Shown here: piece by piece, positions 1 to 16,959 of the stretch
How positions within the stretch are numbered: the first letter of the stretch is position 1
How the letters are laid out: every line of letters begins with the position of its first letter
DNA from: Trichaptum fuscoviolaceum
Lineage: Eukaryota; Basidiomycota; Agaricomycetes; Hymenochaetales; Trichaptaceae
Assembly: GCA_910574455.1 (NCBI GenBank)
Contig: CAJSYZ010000012.1
Coordinates: 43,317-107,316, forward strand
Direction of reading: 5' to 3'
Length of the DNA: 64,000 nucleotides
The notes under the pieces: model-generated
The model's database searches: none
What the model was told of the DNA's origin: nothing
What the model saw: the letters and a program-made list of their open reading frames with translations, nothing else
Made by a program: the position numbers and the translations under genes

Positions 1-650
1 GACTGATTAAGAGTATCAGACTCACGAGCTGCAGTACGCTTTCTAGGAGTTCGGACTCCGTCATTCTCCCTGATGTTTAATGTTATAAATGTGTATTAAG
101 GATGATAAGAAGTAATACATACACTTTTACTTGAGTAACATTATGCTCACTCTCTCTAGATGCTACTAATGTCTTCATGACGTCGACAGGCTCAGCGCGC
201 GTCTATATATCGCTTTGGCGCGCTTCTCCCGCGTACCGTTACTGCGTTCTTAATTTCTTAATGTTTGACTTCTCGATAATACTAAATTTACTAATTGCTT
301 ATCTTACTTTAGGGTAGGTCCGAGGGAACTTAGTGTTATCCGATCATATTTTGCTTTCCTCATATGTATAGCCGATCAATGATATGGATCCTTATGGATC
401 AGCAGCTGGATCCAGGTCGGTGATATATGGATCTATATAGATTATACATGCATCCATATGGAAACGAATCCTTATGGGATTATGCTGGTGACCCGCCGGT
501 TTCCATACGGAGCTCACTCTTGTGGAACTACATAATACTATATATGGATTCCACATGGCGGTTGTCCTTGCTGTGTACTGTATATCGACTGCCGGCGGCA
601 AAGCCGGATCAAAAACCCTGTTCCGGCTTGTCGTAGGCCGAGAATACCGA
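1..650. other. Intergenic, no gene recognised
   Basis: I find no coding signal that stands out. The stretch around 380-560 is rich in ATGGATCC/ATATGG-like words and makes short open frames on both strands, but these look fortuitous. Confidence 0.5.
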
Positions 651-3600
651 GATGGGAACATAGAAGCTTGACACCTTAAAGAACAGGAGATAGCCAGAAA
701 ATGGCCATTTGAAGAAGCAGTGATTCCTTCAATGCCCTTCGATGTTAAAATGAAATTACCGTGTTCGATTGAATCACATAGTTTATCACGGGCATACACG
801 AGTTCAGCCACAAATCTTTCGAACTAGATAGCGGTAGCGTAGCAAAGTCCTATTCTAAAACTGATTCATTATTTGCTCGTCATGAGTCATTATCATCAGA
901 ATACTGAGCTTTTGCTCAGAGACCTAACAGTGAGTTTCAGACAAGGGCGAGTTCAATAAAAAAGGGAACTACTCACTCTTTACCCTCTAAGTCTTTTTAG
1001 TGGGCATTGCCGACCTCCAAGTTATTTAACATATCCATCTGATGCCTTATGTTCTCTATCTCGGTAACGACCTCATCTATGCTCTTCCGATCAGCAGGAT
1101 TTCTCACCCAACAGTTCTGTATGAGGTTCCAAACTTCGTCAGTTAGACCCCACTCTAAATTGTCTTGAGAGGGACGTGGTGGGCGACCATTGTTCGAGAT
1201 AACCTCTTTCTCGGCCTGATATTTATTAAGGGGGTGGAAAGGGACCTCTTGAGAAAAGATCTGTCGGAACATCAGTAGGCTTCTAGTTCGAGAAGCATAT
1301 GCGTAAAGGCGGACGGACCTCTATGCAAACACAAGCAAACGAATATATGTCAGACTGCGTGGTAAAGTCGTCTTGCTCTCCAGTCAACAGCTCCGGCGCA
1401 TGCCATCGAGTTGCGTCGTCTACATTGCTATGAAGAGGCTCGTACATCTTCACAATACCAATATCTGTGATTTTTGGCTTCCCGTCCTCGTCAATCATGA
1501 CATTCCCCTATGAATCATGTATATTAGCACCCCACTGCCGGAGAAAAAGGCCATCAAATTCCGAACCGCACGAAGATCACCATGAACAACGACGGGGTTA
1601 AAGTTGTGTAGGTATTGTAGACCCCGAGCAATGCCTAACATCTACGTCCTACGCTCAGCATGTCACTGAAGATGACTAAGTGTATGACACACTTACCAAC
1701 GAGGTTCGATCTCTTGGTGAGCGGGTCTTGATATATTTTGGAAGACTCCCATTTGCCATCCAGGGAAAGACCATCGCAGGAGGAAGACAGAAAATTTTAT
1801 GTTCTACCACAGATGAAAAGCCCAAGAAGGTCAAGATATTCGAATGACGGAGCTGCTTCCACGTATGTGCTCTGGATGACAATGTCTATGTGATAACATC
1901 TATATTAGTGGTGCTAATCTTATTCTTATATTAATATGCACATACCTCGATAACTTGCCTGCCAACTTCCCATTCTGGTACACCATATAAGCGTATCACC
2001 TTCAATGCAACCCAATGTCCTCCTTGAAGTCCTGAATGGACGTCTGAAGTCGCACCTGGAAGACTTAAAATTTGTCTCCGTATTTGTACGTCGCTCAAAG
2101 CCAGCTCAGATGGTATACGCGTTAGAGAAGAGATTAAGCCGTTGAGGTGTAGAGCATAGACTTCATCCAAAAGTTCTCCAAAACCCCAGAGTAGTCTTCC
2201 CAAAGCTTGTCTGAGTTGATCCTCTCTAACGTAATCTATGTATCTAACGAAAGAAAACAAGCCATCAGTTGTTCGTCACTTGAGATGACTATGATCCTTA
2301 CAGCCATCTCTCCGTAGGACTGATGACGCCCATAACCGCTTCAAACAAGTCCAACGCTCCAAACTTTGCTATGAAGGATGCGTGATAAACGTCTTTCCAA
2401 CTTTCTTGTTCAGTTACAGTTGGTAGCGGCTGATTCGGAACATTAGCGTCATGGTGATCATTACCTTGCGTCAATTGCAACAGATGGCGATTCTGGTCTT
2501 CAATGTATTGTCGGAAAGCAGACAATTTACTTCTCACTCTTCCGGGAAAGGCATTGATCGGAGTGAGGACGAAACGGGCGAACCTCGCGACTGGGCTAGG
2601 GTCTGGCCAATCACGACCATCTCTCATTGAGATATTCTCACTCGCGACGTAGTCATCGCGGCCAAGCACCCTGTATTATAATATTCAGCCAAATCTATAT
2701 CTAGTCACGCAGATACTCACCAGTATACAGTGCGTATAAAATGACGTCTTTCCTCCCTCCTCTTCAGCGGATCTGACTGTTTTCTGAACTTGGATAAGAA
2801 CAGTCTAAGTTTTATGAAAGAAAGCTTAACACATAACACCTGGACAGTGAAAATGGCATAACAGGCAGATGCGATGATGTTGCCAGCAGCTGCAAACGGA
2901 TAAAAAAACCAAACAAGAAGGGTCGAGAGTACGGTCCCCGTGCGTTTCGTCCAGAATGCCCAGCGTTTCTCCTGCTGTAGTCGACAGAGGTACCACATAA
3001 CCGCAAGAACAAGGCACAGTCCATGTATGAATGTGAACACATTCGTGATAACAGAAACAAATAAACGCTAGCGAAAGTTGAAATACTGTCAGTCAGTCCT
3101 ATTTGTGAAAGTACGTTCACATACCTGTGATGAAACGTAAGTGAAAAGGTTCAGTCCGATCACGAAGGTAATAGCAGCTATGATCAGGAAAACCAAAGGC
3201 GCTTTCTCCAGCCAAAGCTTAACCACGGAAGGTGTCTCCTCAGGCTCAAATCTACAAGAGGATGTAAGCGACGGTGAAGCAAAGAGATATAGTAATCGTA
3301 CATCGTCGACTTTCTCCAAGTCAAACCAAGAAGACTGTTGATTCCAGATGAGACGCTGAAGACAAGCGATATGAACCAGAAAAGGTTCACTAGTCCGCCG
3401 AGAGTCGTTGTTGTGTCTTGAAAGGAGTATTGGAGGGTAGTCGCCGTAACGCTCGAAAAGAACGTCGCGATCGTTGTGATATAGATGTAGCGGGTTGTCG
3501 CTCGCTCCTTGGATTCGCTATGGATGAACGGCAGCGCTGATGGATAGCGAGATAAGTATTGGGTTCTCGAGGGCAGTATTCACCCACATTTCTCTCTGAA

Positions 3601-5040
3601 CGATCGAAGCTCAATAATAACATCGTTCATGGCTATCTCAAGATTGGGGATAAAGTCATCGAAGAGGTAATTGAGATGCGTTCGTGGCTTGCGAAATGCC
3701 TTCTGAGATCGTGTTTCTTGAAGGAAGGTTGCAGTCTGTCGTTCCGCATAGTTAATACAGCTGAGCGCTTCAAGCATACGGCTGCGAAGACATACAGCCA
3801 AGATATCGTGACAGTGTTTTACCGCCTCGAAGTAAAATGCATGCTTCTGGAAGTGTAGGCTATCGCGAAAAGCGGTAAAGCATGCTGAAAGCTCTCGCAT
3901 TGAACGTCTCACGGGTTCCATTTCCTCTTTAAAGAGAGATTTGTCTTTAGCGATTATTATTTGGGAGAAAGAAGTCATACCATATCGTGCGTCCCACGTC
4001 AGATCAACAACCGTCGAAACTGCAGTCAAGAACGTGGACAATTTTGATCGGAAAGCCTTCGAGGAATCAATCATCTTCTGACCTCCACCAACTTGCTTGT
4101 AGTGTTCTTCAAGATTGATGAACTAGAATCATGGTATGAGCAATGAGTTGGATAGAGAATAATATACTCCTGTATACTTCTTTCGTGAAAAAGTCAAAGC
4201 TGCTGAATTGAACGTTGGAACGAAGCAATTCAATAACTAAATAGAGCTCACCTTCTCAATTCGTCTAGTCTCGTTTTAAAGTCGCTCTTTGCTTCCGGCC
4301 ATGATTTTCCGCCTATCGCATTCAATGCCTTAAACATTTACTTTTGATGGAACCGAAACAGACAACGCACCATTCTCAGAACCATCGTCCTTTGGCATCG
4401 TGTTCTTGACCAAGACTTCCATTGAGCTTTGCAGTCCTTGAACGGTCGTCAGGAGGTTCTCGAGTAGAACGTATGTTGATCGTGCAGATGCTATGCAGGT
4501 TTCAAAGTCCTCCAACGTTCATAAATATTGATTGTCACATACCATCTGCAGCGGCTACGTCACTAGAACCGACATTCGATTCTGATCCTTCGATTGATTT
4601 GGTCGATGTATCACCCGTAGCTGACAAAATCGAGTTCAGTTGGTCGAGCACTGTGATTATAGTTAAGTCGTTTGCAAACTGAAGCGCAGCAATCTGGTGA
4701 ACTTACCTGACATGATCTTCTGTGTACTTCCAGCCAAGTGAGCGACCAGTGAGCTATTATGATGGCAAGAGGAAAAGACGCATTCGCGCTAGTCTCAACC
4801 AGTTATTGTACTTGCCCATCAGAAAAGAAACAACGAGCGGCGAACTCAGCAACTTGAACCGAAGTCACCGAACAATACAATGGGTGCCGTAAGTATTTGG
4901 CATCAAACAGGCACTGCTGATACGATGACAATAAGAAGTTTCCATTGATTTGTGATGAGTTAATACTAGATATTGCTAATCGTAGGGTGGATGGGAAGGG
5001 TGGCCCGGGATGGGTTTGTGATAAGACCTCGCAGAAGATG
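650..5040 (-). repeat. Left arm of a ~4.4-kb inverted duplication
   Basis: Read on the minus strand, this segment matches 16960-21320 on the plus strand. The match covers promoter, exons, introns and 3' flank of a kinase gene. By eye roughly nine bases in ten agree in the conserved exons, for example around 4370-4470 against 17510-17625. Introns and flanks carry more differences and small indels. The arms are separated by about 12 kb holding an hAT transposon and an ABC transporter. Boundaries are approximate. Confidence 0.85.
997..4713 (-). CDS. Membrane-anchored TKL-like protein kinase (copy 1)
   Basis: Multi-exon gene. The start is the ATG at 4713-4711; the first exon is about 7 nt before a GTAAGT donor, exactly as in the paralogue at 17279. 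The stop is at 999-997 after GNAH. The N-terminal ~300 residues are Ser/acid-rich then helical (about 4515-3580). Five hydrophobic segments follow between about 3540 and 2820, then a ~190-residue linker, then a C-terminal kinase domain (about 2080-1000). Kinase motifs seen: VALK lysine, HGDLR catalytic loop with an intron right after it, then GNVMID supplying the catalytic Asn, DIG in place of DFG, and APE in HAPELL. All four catalytic residues (K, D, N, D) are present, so it may be active. Substrate and ligand are unknown. Multi-pass kinases of this layout occur in Agaricomycetes; a signalling role is inferred. Confidence 0.8.
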
Positions 5041-5951
5041 CGCATTGTGTAGTGCACAAACCGTGAGAATAGTTTAACTCGGAGACCGGGATCATCATGA
5101 TTGGTTCCTATAATAAGGAGTATATTACCACGGTCTCTGCGACCAGTCAGGAGGAGCGTCACGCGTTAAGTCGCGTCGCGTCTCTTCATCATCGACCACA
5201 ACAACAAGGGCGATTGAGTCTCACAATAGTGTAAGTAAAACCTCGAATTCTCTTCCGCAAGATCTCACCAAGCCGCTGTAGCTTCTCATATCTTGCTGCT
5301 ACACTGCCATTTAGTTGCTTCGGACGAGGCCTTTTTCGTGTCACCCGAATGATCGCTACATAACTCGAACTCGGACAACATCGTGCCACTGGAAAAGCGG
5401 TCATAGTCTCTGAATACCTATTGTTGCATAATCTTTGGATCTCTAATTCGGATGACGAGTGGGAACAGGTAAGTACATTCATGCACACTTCATTGGCCTG
5501 GGGGTGCAAGATTTTCGAGTGACCTCGTACTGAGTGACCCCTTTTATAAGCTTGCTGAGACTTCTCCTCGTCAGATCCGGTCAAGATTTTCGCCTTCCCT
5601 CGAGCGTGGGGCTGGCTAATTGCCACGTCGGCAGCCCCAAGTTACTCTTGAGCAAAGAGTTTTCCATCGAGCTCTGCGTAACTCCTTCTGCTAGACTTTC
5701 CATTCTAGAGTTTCATCAAAGCTTCCATCTTCGTGGAAGCCTTTCTCTCCAGTTGTCAATGTCAGACGGCCGCGTTCAGAAGAGTGAGTTCCGGGTATCA
5801 TTAGCTGGCCTGTCTTATATTTTATTTGACCATTTCTCCCTGCTTCAGTCACGTTCACTCGGATGCTTTTTTCTAACCTCCACGCACTAGCTTCTTCGTA
5901 CTACGTTCGAGGCTCATTAACTTTTCTCTTCCCCGACGAGGGTGAGTATAT
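5041..5951. other. Intergenic up to the hAT insertion site
   Basis: Short open frames on both strands have no recognisable family. The sequence just before the transposon contains GGGTGAGTATAT, which resembles a 5' splice donor, so the element could sit in an intron of a decayed or unrecognised gene. I could not build a flanking reading frame to support that. Confidence 0.4.
5944..5951. repeat. Target-site duplication of hAT element, left copy
   Basis: GAGTATAT immediately before the left terminus, repeated exactly at 9903-9910 immediately after the right terminus. Eight bases is the standard hAT duplication length. Confidence 0.95.
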
Positions 5952-5968
5952 CAGTGTTGATAGCACAC
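5952..5968 (+). repeat. hAT left terminal inverted repeat
   Basis: CAGTGTTGATAGCACAC, perfect 17-bp match in reverse complement to 9886-9902. It begins with CA and ends at the start of the first GTGAGGCCTCAC subterminal palindrome. Confidence 0.95.
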
Positions 5969-6128
5969 GTGAGGCCTCACATGAGGCCTCACAATTTGTG
6001 AGGCCTCACATCTCGCTTACTCGCTAGACCAAACATATGCTTTTAGAGTGTAAACTTCTCACGGTTAAGGAAAGATGCTTAATAAACGCTATATAAGGCT
6101 AAATATGTTAATTAGTTACAAGACTTAA

Positions 6129-6181
6129 TAGTGTAGTGGTTAAGGTGTTGAAAACTTCTGCTGAGGCACCCGGTTCAAGTC
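6129..6181 (+). other. tRNA-like pol III A/B boxes inside the hAT element
   Basis: TAGTGTAGTGGTTAAGG (from 6129) fits a pol III A box / tRNA D arm, and GGTTCAAGTC (6172-6181) fits a B box / T loop at a tRNA-like distance. Four of five T-stem pairs form. The sequences that should make the acceptor stem do not pair, so this is not a functional tRNA. It may be a tRNA-derived SINE fragment or a chance match. Confidence 0.4.
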
Positions 6182-6481
6182 TGAGGACGAACCATTTATT
6201 TCAACTCTTTAATTGCTAACTTGCTAAGCCTTTGTGTATTAAACTACGAGTTTCACCTGTTAATAAAATTGCACCACCTTTGTAATGTCATAATTGGTTT
6301 TAATGTTTACGCACTTGGTTTCAATGCTCACGTACTTACTTTTAATGCTCACGTACGTTTTTTTGCTTTCGCAGAAGCTTTCGTCTTTACAGTAATTACA
6401 TTTCAAAGCTCGGAAAGAACATAATGAATGAAGACACAAGGCATACTGGTACTACTAGTAGTACATCATAATGTCTGTTAA

Positions 6482-9335
6482 TCAATGTGCATATATATCA
6501 GCTAATCTCTCATTCTCCTCATCATTTAATCCTTCAGCCATTTCTTGGATTTCCATCTCATCCATCAATTCCTTCTTGTCCTTCTCCAAAGCTGTTCTCC
6601 AGAAGGGATTGGAGAAATTGAAAAGACTATGAAGGGGAATTTTGGCCATGTTTTGAGCTGGAATAGCTGCCAAAATCTCCAAATGGTCTTCATCTGTGAA
6701 ATTTGCAATAATCTGCCGAAGGGAAGTAACTGGTTGATTTTCTGCTTCAGAGGATAACTCATCTGAAGCAGATCCTGCAGAGGCACCAGCTTCTCCAGTC
6801 TCCTCGGTCTGCATTTCCTCCTGCTTCCTCTGTTTAACAGCATTGATATACTGTGTCGACCTGTACTTTCTTGTACCCATTTGAGCTTCTTCCTCCTGCA
6901 AATGAATCTTCAGCTCTGCTAGAGAAGCAAGATTCTTGGCTGATAGACGGGTCCTCTTCTTTGTTAGAATATCGCCAAAGGAGCTGAATAAACGCTCGCA
7001 GGATGCAGAGTTGGTGCAGACTGAGAAGATACGCATAGCCATTTTCACTAGTGTGGCATTTTGTGAACTATCAGGAAATGATAGTCCACTCCAGAGCTCA
7101 TGCATATTAAGATCATTGCCCTATAAGATACAGATTAGCTAGATAATATAGCATAGAAAATGAAGATACCTGGAAGCTGGCCTGCAACTGTGCTGCTTGT
7201 GTCAAAGACTGGAATTCATTGAATATCCCCTTATTAGAGAGATAATCCTTTAAATCAACAAGCAAATCCGGTGGAGGAGGTCGACTAGAGAACCGGGTCC
7301 ATAGCTTGGCAAAGATATTATAAATACCATTGAAGGTGACTTGTTGGATATTTGCAAATATCTGAGTCTTGATGAGTGGATTGAGAATAACTGCAGCAAT
7401 ATAGATTGGCTGATCCGCTTTCTCCCAACGGCGACTGATGCTTGAGAGTAGTGCTTCCTTGACCAGCACACTCTCCTGATCAACTAGCAGACTGTACTCA
7501 TAGTGCAATGCTCCAAGTACTATTAGTACCTGATCAAGGCGACAATGAGTAGTCTGTAGTACATTTGCAGCAATTGCCAAAGGCCGCAAATGTTGGATCA
7601 TTCTGTTAAAATATTAGTAGTCTGATACAACTACAGAGTGTAGATTAACATACATTGTTATGTTCTTCCAGAACTGATCACTAAGAATGATAGCTATCAT
7701 TCCTTCTGACTTCTGGCGAGCCTTAGTATCACCAAGAGACTGGATTTTCTCTAAGTGTACTGGATTGTTGACAAGAGATAGCAGTGAATATCGCAGTTGA
7801 GCAAGACGTTGATAGGCAAGATAATGTGCTGTCCACCGAGTAAGAACTGGACGTATGACAGCAAGAGCTTGATTGCCAGATGCTGACTGGATATTGTGAA
7901 GTAATGCAAGAATGTATGATTTGCCACGTAACCATGTGATAAGTTCTGATGCATGTTCTTGTGACTGCAGAAGACCTGAATCCTTTGCTTTGAAGTAGTC
8001 TGAGACAATAAGATTGATCTAAAGTAGAAATTAGCTAAATGACAATAACTAATAGTAGAGATCATACCTGATGTGCCCAACAATCAGGAACAATCATTTC
8101 AACGGACTTGAGTTGACAAAGTTGACGAGCCTTTCTGGACTCGCCTGATGCATCAGTTGTCCATGCAACAACCAATGCACCATAAGATTTCAGTTGAGCA
8201 ACAACATCTTCAGCATATTGTAGAAGATTCTCTGCTGTCTTGCGCTCTGCAGAAGTGTCAATGACTTTGACACAAAATATCTAGAGTATAATTAGTATTT
8301 ATTAAATAAGAGAGATTTAAAAGTCTTGCCTGTGATGTTGTTGTTGCAAGAAATGCAATATAATGACGGTTATTGGCTCCAGTCCATCCATCCGACTGCA
8401 GTGTAACCATTTGACCTTGCAGATTTGTAATAGCACGACTGCGCCAATACTCAAGTTCTTGAGGTAGAATATGTTGAGTTATTGTTGAACGAGAGGGTGG
8501 TGTTGCCTCAGGAATAAACTCTGCGCAGAACCTCCGCCACCTGGGATGCTCTGCATAGTTGAGTGGGAGATTTCCATCAGCAATAATACGAATGAGATGT
8601 GTGTTGAAGAGATTCTGCCTGTCTAGTGACCATGGCATGGGCAGAGTAAGCTGTCCTTGACTAGCAACCTGTGAAGCATGTCTTGAAATTGAGGACGCTC
8701 TTGATGGTGCATGTGATGCGCTCTCAGATGGTCCAGGGCCACTGATAGTACTCCCTTGCTCATTAAAGGCAAAAGCAGAAGCACTAGGCGAGCCTGGTTG
8801 CGTAAGAGGATCTTGAATTATGTGATGAGCAGAAGTTGCTAACAAAAGAAATTTGAGATATAAATTTCTATTATATTCTTAAACAAATAACACATACCAG
8901 ACTTTGAGTGATGTCTCTTGTCAGAATACTCCAATTTGGCATGCTCTTTGACATTAGCTGGCTGGTAAGGACAAAGTTGAAGATGTTGCAGCATAGACTC
9001 CGGACGTCCAGATAGCCAGCCAACTGTTTCCTTCGGTTTACCAGAGATCTGCCATACTTATAGAAAATGTCAGTAATACTACAACATCAACAGATGTTGA
9101 AATACTTACACTGTAACCGGAGTTCTTCTATTGTTGTTATAGATACATTAGGATTCTGCATTTGCAGATTATGCTCCTTCTGTTGAAGATCAAGCAAGTT
9201 AGCTGAAAAACAAGCAGAACAATACACCTTTCTCTGTCTCATTCCAGGGGCATATGCCTCAGCAACCTTTGAACGAGCATTGTACAATGGATGCTCAATG
9301 AAGAATTCACTGTACCAAGCAGACTTGGGTGGCAT
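6482..9335 (-). CDS. hAT transposase
   Basis: Multi-exon transposase reading from ATG at 9335 to TGA at 6484-6482. The N-terminal exons (9335-8890) hold cysteine/histidine-rich segments (CSACFSAN; HLQLCPYQP...EH) that look like a BED-type or related DNA-binding finger. The middle contains SDGWT (about 8390), then WTTDASGESRKAR and PDCWAHQINLIV, the conserved hAT D and C/H motifs. The C-terminal exon (7105-6482) carries the hAT dimerisation block SASCERLFSSFGDILTKKR with the catalytic Glu. No internal stop breaks any conserved block, so the protein could be active. It acts in the nucleus on the element's own ends. Exon borders are hand-inferred. Confidence 0.92.
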
Positions 9336-9793
9336 GTCTAAATTATGTCTAACTTCAGTTTTAGCAGAAAGTATCAGTTTAAGTAAGACTTACTAGTGGA
9401 ATCAGAGTGCAGTGCAGTACTGGATAGCAGAATGCAATTACTATGATTCCTTATATACACAAAAACATGCCTGAAGCACACCATTACAGCATGTTAAAAG
9501 AGAAGCATTAATGTGTTCATAACTTGCTGGAAACATGCTTAGAACATGCTTAAAACATGCTTAAAACATGCTTAAAGCTTCTTGATTTAATATCTAAACA
9601 TCTCTGAACAATTTCGGAGTAATAAGAATGAGTTTGTGTATAGAGAAAGCACCTAAATCTCATGTTTTGATTGCATCTATAGCTTGATGAAGTGTCATTC
9701 CGAAGATTTAGCTATCGTGGGAAAATCAATGTTACCCCATCAGGACGTAGCTTACAGTTTCCTTTGGATCCGGGTGGACCCACATAAGACCCT

Positions 9794-9893
9794 TAGCACA
9801 CAGCGGTTTGTGAGGCCTCACAGTGATTTGTGAGGCCTCACCGTGAGGCCTCACAATTGTGAGTTGTGAGGCCTCACAAACCGCTGTGTGCTA
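9794..9893. repeat. 29-bp inverted repeat (foldback) at hAT right end
   Basis: Bases 9794-9822 (starting TAGCACACAGCGG) are the exact reverse complement of 9865-9893, with a 42-base spacer holding two further subterminal palindromes. The left end has no such foldback. It can form a strong hairpin and partly duplicates the terminal sequence (TAGCACAC) in inverted orientation. Confidence 0.9.
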
Positions 9894-9902
9894 TCAACAC
9901 TG
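9886..9902 (-). repeat. hAT right terminal inverted repeat
   Basis: GTGTGCTATCAACACTG, exact reverse complement of the left terminus at 5952-5968, followed directly by the second GAGTATAT target copy (9903-9910). Confidence 0.95.
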
Positions 9903-9910
9903 GAGTATAT

Positions 9911-10677
9911 GCTGCTTTCCTTTCTAAATTTATTTACTTATGTAATACTGATTACCTACATCAGGAGTTTTCGGCGGGCGTTTGTCCCGGAACGATGCTT
10001 TTACACCGACAACGACGACAAGATTTGACACGATCTATCGTCAAGATTGAAGCAAAAATATACGTGCTACAGCTGGAATATCTACAGAATGCCAGCTGGG
10101 TAGGTTAAATAGTTATTAATGCAAACTCCATCTGATTCTACACATACACAGATTTGCTTGTAATGACTATTGTTGAAGTTGTCAATCCCTCAAGCCTTCG
10201 ATAGGTCTCTAAATCTCGCTATGCTAGCACATGTGCAGTCTTTAACGGGTGACGAGGGGTTCTAATCCTGGTGCATCTCTTATCTTTTCCGCATGGAGTC
10301 AAGCAAACAACCGAAGTTGATGTCTGAGTTGACTAATTTACCCACGTTGATTGGATGATACAAGTACGTGACGTCAACAGAAACTTCGGGCTGAACGAAC
10401 AACTCAACCAAGTCTCAAGTGTCTTCAGGATCGAACTTCTTTTGAATACCGCGCGCTGCGCTGCGCAGCTGCTTACCTTAGGATTCAAGACTTTGGTAGT
10501 GCTTAAGCGAACGGCATAGGATCAAAGGCCTCGCGTCGCTCGGCTGGCGTTGCAGAGTAACTCAGACACGTAAGTGATTTGCTCCTACTTCAACTACTTT
10601 GCCTCGGAAGCTAATAGTCACTTACACTCGTCTTCAGCTGGACCTCAGTTCTCTGAACACTGAGGAACTATCCGTAA
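9911..10677. other. Upstream region of the ABC transporter
   Basis: No gene is recognised. A short plus-strand frame around 9990-10105 reads as a basic, helix-like peptide (RQDLTRSIVKIEAKIYVLQ) but has no start, family or intact continuation. The rest presumably holds the promoter of the gene starting at 10678. Confidence 0.4.
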
Positions 10678-16696
<6,019 letters not shown>

Positions 16697-16959
16697 ATTA
16701 TCCACAATGTAGGCTGAACTTTAGAACATGATTTGACGAAATGGGAAGTCAGAACCGTCACGACATGAATCTGGTCTCAGGGAGCGAAAGTCTTGATTTT
16801 TCTATGCAGGTATACATACTGCAAATTGTGGTGAGACCTAAATAATCCTATAACGGTCGACGATAATGTCAAGCTTAGTTGAAGATAGACCGTAGCGGCT
16901 GCTAATTCAAGTTTCGTGGCGGGGATGTGAATGTTCTCACGGGTCGAGTACACAGGAAT

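Larger units (their letters stand above)
5952..9902 (-). mobile_element. hAT-superfamily DNA transposon, apparently complete
   Basis: A 3,951-bp element with perfect 17-bp terminal inverted repeats (CAGTGTTGATAGCACAC at 5952-5968; its reverse complement at 9886-9902) and an exact 8-bp target duplication. It carries one minus-strand transposase gene with intact domains. The 12-bp palindrome GTGAGGCCTCAC recurs near both ends: 5969, 5998 and a one-base variant at 5981 on the left; 9810, 9830, 9843 and 9866 on the right. These are probable transposase-binding subterminal repeats. Perfect ends and undamaged coding sequence suggest recent insertion. Confidence 0.95.

Noticed and set aside
6129..6181. 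A functional tRNA inside the hAT element
   Set aside because: Box A and B fit but no acceptor stem forms; listed only as tRNA-like sequence.
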